Origin: Lates calcarifer
Lineage: Eukaryota > Chordata > Actinopteri > Centropomidae
Direction of reading: 5' to 3'
Length of the DNA stretch: 64,000 bases
NCBI RefSeq assembly: GCF_001640805.2
Contig: NC_066835.1
Span: forward strand, 7,496,227 to 7,560,226
The notes below the pieces were generated by a model. The model did not search any database, was not told the DNA's origin, and worked only from the letters and a program-made list of their open reading frames with translations. Position numbers and translations under genes: made by a program. This document shows, one piece after another, positions 57,561-64,000 of the stretch (position 1 is its first letter; every line of letters starts with the position of its first letter).

Positions 57561-60504
57561 GCACCCCTTTCAATTTTTCTTCATGACACCACTCTTGGCC
57601 AAACCGTCACATTTCAGAGGAATAACAATGAGATTTACTGCATACAATAAAAACTGCAATTCCCATACCAGATGCTCCCTAAGGAGTGTTAGCAGGTTGG
57701 ATGATGAAGGCTGGTGAAACTACACTTCCCAGGGGGCAGAGCCTCATTGCCAGCACTCCTTCTGGGGGTAATAAACTTCCATTGATCCACTGACAGCCCT
57801 GATTAAAATCAATCCTGAGTCTATAGTGGCCCAGTGTGGCAGACTGCAGGGACCATCAAATGAGGAGAAGGGGTGTGTCGGAGGGGACAATCAATTTCTA
57901 TGCAGAATTGATTGTTTCTTATGAACTTATATGTACCACAGCAATTCAGACATACTGTTTATTTGTTTATTACTGTTTATTTCGCACGTATCTGCAATTT
58001 CTGGATTACATTTTATGATCACTGTTTGGTTCAGTGACCACACAGAACCAGACAATGTGGTCTGAGCTTACAAACTCACAACTCATGCACGTAAGCACAT
58101 GTATCATGAAGAAGGTTGGACATCAAAGAACTGAAAGTGAAGTGAACTTAACACAGCTAAATGTCACTGAACATCAGGACTTCATTCAACAGGTGACCAT
58201 GTTTATTCTGTATTATGCACAGCAGTGGAGAGGGCAGTTATAACAGTAAGTATATGGAGATGGCCTTGTTAGATGAGTGTTACTAAAAGGGAGGCGACCA
58301 TTGGGTCTTTCTTCAACTTCCTTAACATTGTCTTCACAATCAACAATCTCTGCCAGCATCAGAAACTTACAAGAGAAAACACAAGCAGCCAATTACAAAT
58401 CTCACTGTCCCCACATCTTATCTCCAAAGATGTTGTAGCACAGAGGCATAGATTCATTTCTGGGGAGGCGTGTGCCAACTTTGTTGGCTATGTGTGTGAC
58501 TATACCACTACACCTTAATGCACAAATATAAATCAAGCTTGAATAACGGGACAGGTCTGGTTAAAATAGGGCAACTTAAACTACTTAAGATTAGGGAAAG
58601 ATAAGTATCATGGATAAAAGAAAAAAATTTAACATTAACACTGAAAAATAGATGAGATAGGACATAATCTATACACCAGTGAAGAAGAACGCGCTTAGTT
58701 TCTGCTTCCTAACCTTTAGTTGCACTAAAACATGGCCAACAACACAGTCTAGTAAGAAGCCAGACTGCACAATTTGGAATGTATTGTTTTAACTGAAACA
58801 CAAATCTGATCCAATCCTCAAATCACAAAAACTTGGCAAAGTTTACTTCAGAAAGGCAACATGTATGTATGTATACAAAGCCACCGAAATGGCTTCATGT
58901 CTACAAAATATTGATGTATTTTGTCAGTGTCTATGACTCACTGAAAACGGCTAAATAAATAAATAAATAAACAGGCATAGAAAAATGTGCATAAGTACTG
59001 CATACATACTCAACAAAGAAAGCAAAATACAGCAAAATGCAGGCTGACCTAACAGGATTTTCTTCTCATTTTCCATCCTCAAATTGGTTTTTCTTTTGCC
59101 CTCCCTATATATGCACTTGCCTCCCTCCTTTGACTTTCCCTGGTGATGATGCATTGTGGCCTCTAAACATGTGGCCAGATGTGAATTGCATACTAAAGGA
59201 GAGAAAGAAAACAATAAACACACAGGCACATACATCCCATACACCCCAAGGTGAAATCGGTGTGTAAACATACACACGTCACAATGAGCAACACAGCCTC
59301 ATAAAATGTTATTGAATGGAACAAGCTGTGAAACACATAACAGTGTGATGACATAAATTATGTGAATGTCACATTTCTCTAACACAAACTGGGTACTGTG
59401 ACACAGTGAATGGATCACACATTGTGATCTGTTCATCATGGGTAATGATTAGCTTGAACATGAAGACCACTAAATCTTTTGGGTGGGGAAAAGCCACAAT
59501 TGACAATGAGATTACTGCTAAGGTACACTAATGCCCATGGCAATTTTCATGGAAACACGTAGCATCTCCTTTCAACAGTAGGGAAATAAAGCAGATACTG
59601 AAACTGGTGAATTGACCATAAAACAGTCAAATATATAGTATTTCTCATTATTTTGTCAGTGGTATTTTATTCAAATTGTACATAATATATAGGAGTCTAT
59701 AACCTGGAGGAGGTACAGTGCTATCATGCCTCTTACTGTAATACATCACGGTAGGGCTAGTGCAGTGTCTGTTATTGATTGGACCACACACAAGTAAGCC
59801 TGGTAAGCCCTCTCAGAGTGAAGGTCCAGCACTGACGACACTGCACTGTCACGTGTCTGATATGTCAGCGTCACTGCAGCGTCGTGGCTGGAACTCACAT
59901 GGCTGACATTTACAGTGAGCACTATGTTCATAATGTTGAGGTTCAGGTCTCCATTATGGATATGTTCTTTTCTTCACGTGGAATGTTAAATTTTCAATTT
60001 GAACATATTTTGGTAGAAAAAAAACACATTCTCTGTCAGTGTTGTTTTATTATTATTACTACATCATCCTATCAATAGTACCCACAGTGTAAGCAGCAGG
60101 TCTAACCCTAATCACAGGCATATTCAACAAGAATAACAGCAGTGTTAAAGCCACGCTTTTGTCATTCACCATGTATTGCCCTGTTTTGAGAAAAAGCTGA
60201 CACAAAACTAGGCTAACATGTAACAATTACAAATGTATCCATATAAGAGATGGCATACAGTAAGTTTAAAAATACTGTACATTATAATAAAAGTATAATA
60301 AAAAGCCTCCGGTGGAGCTACTGAATGTACCCTGTGGTGAGACTGTTTTCTTAAGTACTGCTGGGAGGTGCTCTAAAAATATTCATGTTTGAACATCTGT
60401 AATTCTATGTCAACTGGGCAAACTCCATCTGACCAGGTTCCCTTATTACCTAATTAATTCAAAGCAATCTAGTAAGTAGTAGTAGGTAATACACTGTTGT
60501 CACA
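57561..60504. other. Unique non-coding DNA; possible repeat near 57600-57780
   Basis: AAAACTGCAATTCCCATACC (57649-57668) and GAAACTACACTTCCCAGGGG (57716-57735) are related direct words of a kind seen in fish MITEs. (AAAT)n lies at 58952-58971. The 108-codon minus frame at 58951-59277 is not protein-like. Confidence 0.4.
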
Positions 60505-61066
60505 TTTAAAGCAACATTATGCAACTATTTTGCATTGATAGCTTCAGAATCATTTTGATGGTACACCAACTCTGTCATCTTCGCTCCACACCCTGAACTC
60601 TTGTTCTTGCACTGTGTAACTTTAGTGACTGGGTATGATCTCCCGCTAACTGAGTGATATTCAGCAGCATGTACTGCCAGAATCAGGCCCAGCAAGTTCA
60701 AGAATAATGCTGAATTGTAGATCAGTTAAAAAGACTTAAAAATCATTAAAAACTAGAGTTCATCTCTGATATCCAGTGAGGAAACTTTGAAACGATCAAG
60801 AATTGTAAATTGAGTTTGGTGGGTTTGTTACAACGACAGCACCTCCGGCTACAGAAGATTAGGATCATAATGAATAGACACCATTTGGCTGTATTTCAGC
60901 TCCATGGGACTACGCAGTCGGAGCACTGGTCAAGTGATTGATAGGCTTTGTTTTCTGTACATGAAAAGCACTTTATCGCCCTGACTTAGAGCACAACAGG
61001 ATTAATTACCACTCATGACTGCAGAGGCCGCTGTTGTTCAGCAAAGTTACATTTTGTTGCTTTAAA
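60505..61066. mobile_element. MITE-like element with terminal inverted repeats
   Basis: Left end TTTAAAGCAACATTATGCAA (60505-60524) and the reverse complement of the right end TTTAAAGCAACAAAATGTAA (61066-61047) agree over the first 12 bases and again at ATG and AACT, with three substitutions in about 23 bases. The interior (562 bp in total) has no significant open frame, so it is non-autonomous. Target-site duplications were not identified with confidence. The superfamily is unknown. Confidence 0.6.
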
Positions 61067-61199
61067 CTCTCCCAAAAACGATATTTGTCATATCAGGCTT
61101 TCATGAATTGCAGTGAAACTGAGTAAGAAAAACTGTAGTGTGACAAGGGGATAAAAAAGTGGCACAGGGCAATGGCAGGAGAATCCATGGTTTCTAATA

Positions 61200-61625
61200 C
61201 TTGCCTAGATGGGGTTGAGTGTATCCAGCACTGATCCAATACTGCTGATTGTCAGCGAAACGTTCAGCATGAAGAGAGTATATAAAGCAAAGCGTTCCCA
61301 ATAACTCTTGCTGAACAGCCGTGCACAAGGCCTCAGGACATCACACTGATTAAAAAGAAAAGCGAATCTCTCTATTATTCCACTGACCCTTATCTTTTCA
61401 AGCCAAACCCTGCCGGTTCCCTCATGCAAATTATCCAACCACAGGACATAACCCACATTGCTGCCAGCCCCTTGGCCAGTGACTCATCAAGACTGGATCC
61501 AATATGGCCTCTGAAATGAGGCGGTTGGGCTCAGAAACCTGATGATAATTAGCACAACACTAGCTGCTAAATGATGTGACTGGCTGCTGAAAGCCACAAG
61601 GGATTGGTCGATTCAAATTTAGAAG
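61200..61625. promoter_or_regulatory. Candidate conserved non-coding element with octamer site
   Basis: Repeat-free block with an octamer ATGCAAAT at 61424-61431, GGATCCAATATGGCC at 61495-61509, a homeodomain-style GATGATAATTAGCAC near 61541 and TGACTGGCTGCTGAAAGCC near 61578. The 83-codon minus frame at 61205-61456 has a fairly protein-like composition, but no domain is recognised and no splice boundaries are evident. Confidence 0.35.
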
Positions 61626-63221
61626 AGTTGTAGGTGTTTGTCCCTAGAGGTTAAGGGGGAAACAAAGGTGCAGGTTTTTTGAAGATGAGGAGAAAATCAG
61701 CTGTGAGTCATGAATAGAAATAACCTTCATTTCCAGTCTCCACAGATGTCGCAGTGTTTCTCAAAGAGGGAAACCAGTTTGATGTGCTCCTGATTGGTTT
61801 TTGAGATCCCAGCACTCGTCTTCCCTTTGAAAACTGACATGCCGTCTGATTCTGCATGTCCATGATCAATAGGCAAGCACATTATTCGCTTTTGACAAGG
61901 TAGTGGAACACACACTTTCCAACCTGATTGATTTTGCACCTGACAAAATGAGCATGTGATAAAAACTCACTTGGGATTCTGCTAGAGCACCTCATTTTGT
62001 AAGATCAATATCACTACACAGTTTACAACACCAAACTCTAGCATTATCTTCCAGAGAAAATAAAAAGTGTTGTCATTAAAAAGAATCTGCCTCTAACTCA
62101 CTAGAAAAGCAGGGTAGAGCACTTTGAGACTTTCCTGAGGAATGGGGGATCATGTACTCTTACTGGCACATGTCAGATTATGTCTAAAGATAGGAAAACC
62201 CTATATACATGAAATTCAATGTTAACACCAAACAAGTGACAAATTGTAGAGTTAGGCCTATTTTCAACCAGATCCACTAATGTGGACTAAATTATTATCA
62301 TTATTATTATTATTTTTGCCAACATCTCTGAGGATATGGCCATTTTGTCTGACTAAAACTCTATTCGAATTGTGTAGTCACAGGCCTTTTATGTTTTGGA
62401 CAATGCAGAAAACATGATTAAAACATGTAGTGTGAGTTAATATGATGTATGAGAATTTAAATTTGCACAGTGCTCATTTGGGGTTGGTGTTAGTGCTGCA
62501 TGGAACCTCAGTGGATCCCAACCACTTGGTAATACACATACCTTTATAGCTTCTCTTGGAGCAGAGGAGAGAAACACATCAGAATATATGTTTCATCTAT
62601 ATTTTATGTATGTATATTAAATGTAGAGCGGCGATCAAAGAAAACTCTATACTCGATACTACATATAAAGCGAAGCAAAAATATACTTTTAGATGTGAGA
62701 TGCAAAAACACTAGAAAATTTTAGCAGCATAAGCAAGAATCTTAATCTGCTTTTAACTCCATTCTAAGAAAGTAAACTACCACATTCATGCTGCAATCTA
62801 TAAAATCCACTAAAAGCAGTTTCCCACATTTTAAAGGTAAACTGTTCAGATCCACTTCAGCTCAAGGCTGCAACATACAATACACCTGAATGCACATAAT
62901 GATATGATGTTGACTGTGAAGCGCATACATGACCTTTGAAATTGCATTGCATTGTCACTGAATATGAGCTACTGTTATTCTTGTTACATGCATGCTACAT
63001 GTACTTGTATCTAATTGAACTGCTTGCATTTGTACAGCAGTTTCACCTAGACAAGCTCTTGTACAGTTATTGTGCATGATGAGGAACAGGATTAAGATAT
63101 ACTAACCTGAGGCTATGTGTGTGCCTGGGTGTGTGTGAACATACACAATATGCAATATGCAACTGCAACCAGACTAAAGCAAGAAAGAAAATGTGTTTTC
63201 GACACCAACACCATGTGACAC
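61626..63221. other. Unique AT-rich non-coding DNA
   Basis: (ATT)n near 62292-62314. No gene was recognised. Confidence 0.5.
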
Positions 63222-63260
63222 ATACACACACACACACACATACTGACACACACACACACA
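63222..63260. repeat. (CA)n microsatellite, two runs
   Basis: CA runs 63222-63239 and 63245-63260, separated by TACTGA. Confidence 0.93.
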
Positions 63261-63784
63261 GTCTTAAATACCTGTGGCTGGAAAGCTGCTGAATCTATGC
63301 AGCTATTTTCAATAGACTGCAGGGTCTGCAGTCAGCATTGTCAGTCAGAAATCCCCAGTCACAGTGCCTCTATTTAGTGCTCTAAGGACAACTGATAAGC
63401 ACACAGACACATTGGGATGGTTTGTGCACTGATATACCACTCTCCCTACCACTTTGTGTGTGTGTGTTTTGATGGAAGTGAGTAAATGAGAGTAAGGGAG
63501 AGGGAGACAAGAAACAAACAAATCCCTTTCAGCACCATCTGCACTTGGTAACAAAACTATTTTAATCCTATAATACTTAACAGATGACTAGACTTTAATT
63601 TAAGACTCACGATAAGTAAACACATGCACCTCTAACTAAGCTTAAACCGCTCATATGTTTACTGTAGAAGTTTCAAAGTAGGGGATGCTTCAGTGTATAT
63701 CTGATGTATACAGAACAAGTCATCAAATTACCTAGAGGTGACAGAAAAAGGAGCCAATTTCTAAACTAGCACAAGAAAATCTCC
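63261..63784. other. Unique non-coding DNA
   Basis: Nothing recognisable apart from a short GT run near 63455-63469. Confidence 0.45.
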
Positions 63785-63809
63785 TTTTTTTTTCTTTTTT
63801 TCTTTTTTG
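63785..63809. repeat. T-rich run
   Basis: T-runs interrupted by C. Confidence 0.9.
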
Positions 63810-64000
63810 CATTACTCGTTCCATGTGTCACAATGCAAGGTGTCGCCCAGGGCAACAAGCCTGTGAGCCAAGCAGGACTGATGTTTAATGAGGATGACTC
63901 TCACTGGCTCCTTATCACAGTCATGTCACCCAACACTGACACTTTTAATACCGCATGTCACTCAAGGCGTCTCCCACAATGCCAGGAGGAGTATCAACAG
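63810..64000. promoter_or_regulatory. Candidate conserved non-coding element, cut by window end
   Basis: Repeat-free sequence with CATGTGTCACAATGCAAGG near 63822 and GGACTGATGTTTAATGAGGA near 63873. It runs into the window edge, so its extent is unknown. Weak, by style only. Confidence 0.22.

Noticed and set aside
1..64000. A novel multi-gene or defence-like system
   Set aside because: No cluster of coding frames, no operon structure and no conserved domain was seen. The window is vertebrate non-coding DNA with a probable promoter.

Overview
The window looks like chromosomal DNA of a ray-finned fish, most likely a percomorph teleost. The evidence is very frequent (CA/GT)n microsatellites, AT-rich intergenic composition with CpG depletion outside one island, two copies of a teleost-type tRNA-like SINE, and a decayed piggyBac element of a kind common in fish genomes. 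Nothing indicates a bacterium, plasmid or virus: there are no operons, no ribosome-binding sites, and no long open frame with protein-like composition. This attribution rests on recalled repeat families, not on a search.

No complete protein-coding gene is supported. The longest open frames (120-165 codons) lie in purine-rich, dinucleotide-repeat or CAG-repeat DNA, or look like chance frames. The one recognisable coding relic is transposon-derived: an internally deleted piggyBac transposase at 36060-36661 that keeps a 5' terminal repeat, an N-terminal motif and the C-terminal Cys/His finger.

The main functional landmark is a CpG-rich segment at about 38700-41290. It probably holds a promoter and a non-coding first exon. 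A consensus CRE (41231-41238) and an E-box (41268-41273) lie at its right edge. To their left are a CAG/CTG repeat, a 20-codon upstream ORF with a strong Kozak context and a splice donor near 40256, all consistent with leftward (minus-strand) transcription. A GTAAGT donor at 39151 on the plus strand leaves a second or divergent transcript possible. The gene cannot be named because no coding exon was recognised.

Layout: 1-5000, unique sequence with two inverted SINE fragments; 5038-8110, strongly strand-asymmetric purine then pyrimidine tracts; 8395-11340, a dispersed repeat, a 16-bp minisatellite and a possible MITE remnant; 11340-22680, mostly unique DNA with several blocks that look like conserved non-coding elements; 22690-23400, an AT-rich degenerate repeat; 23400-36050, microsatellites and unique DNA; 36060-37100, piggyBac relic and a second copy of a dispersed repeat; 38700-41290, CpG island; 41300-64000, unique DNA with CNE-like blocks, two more copies of a dispersed repeat and a 562-bp MITE.

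Taken together, the window fits the 5' end and surrounding regulatory desert (or large introns) of a long neural or developmental gene. I found no evidence of a novel multi-gene system. The items most worth checking are the CpG-island first exon, the piggyBac deletion derivative, the MITE, and the CNE-like blocks, whose conservation I could not compute.
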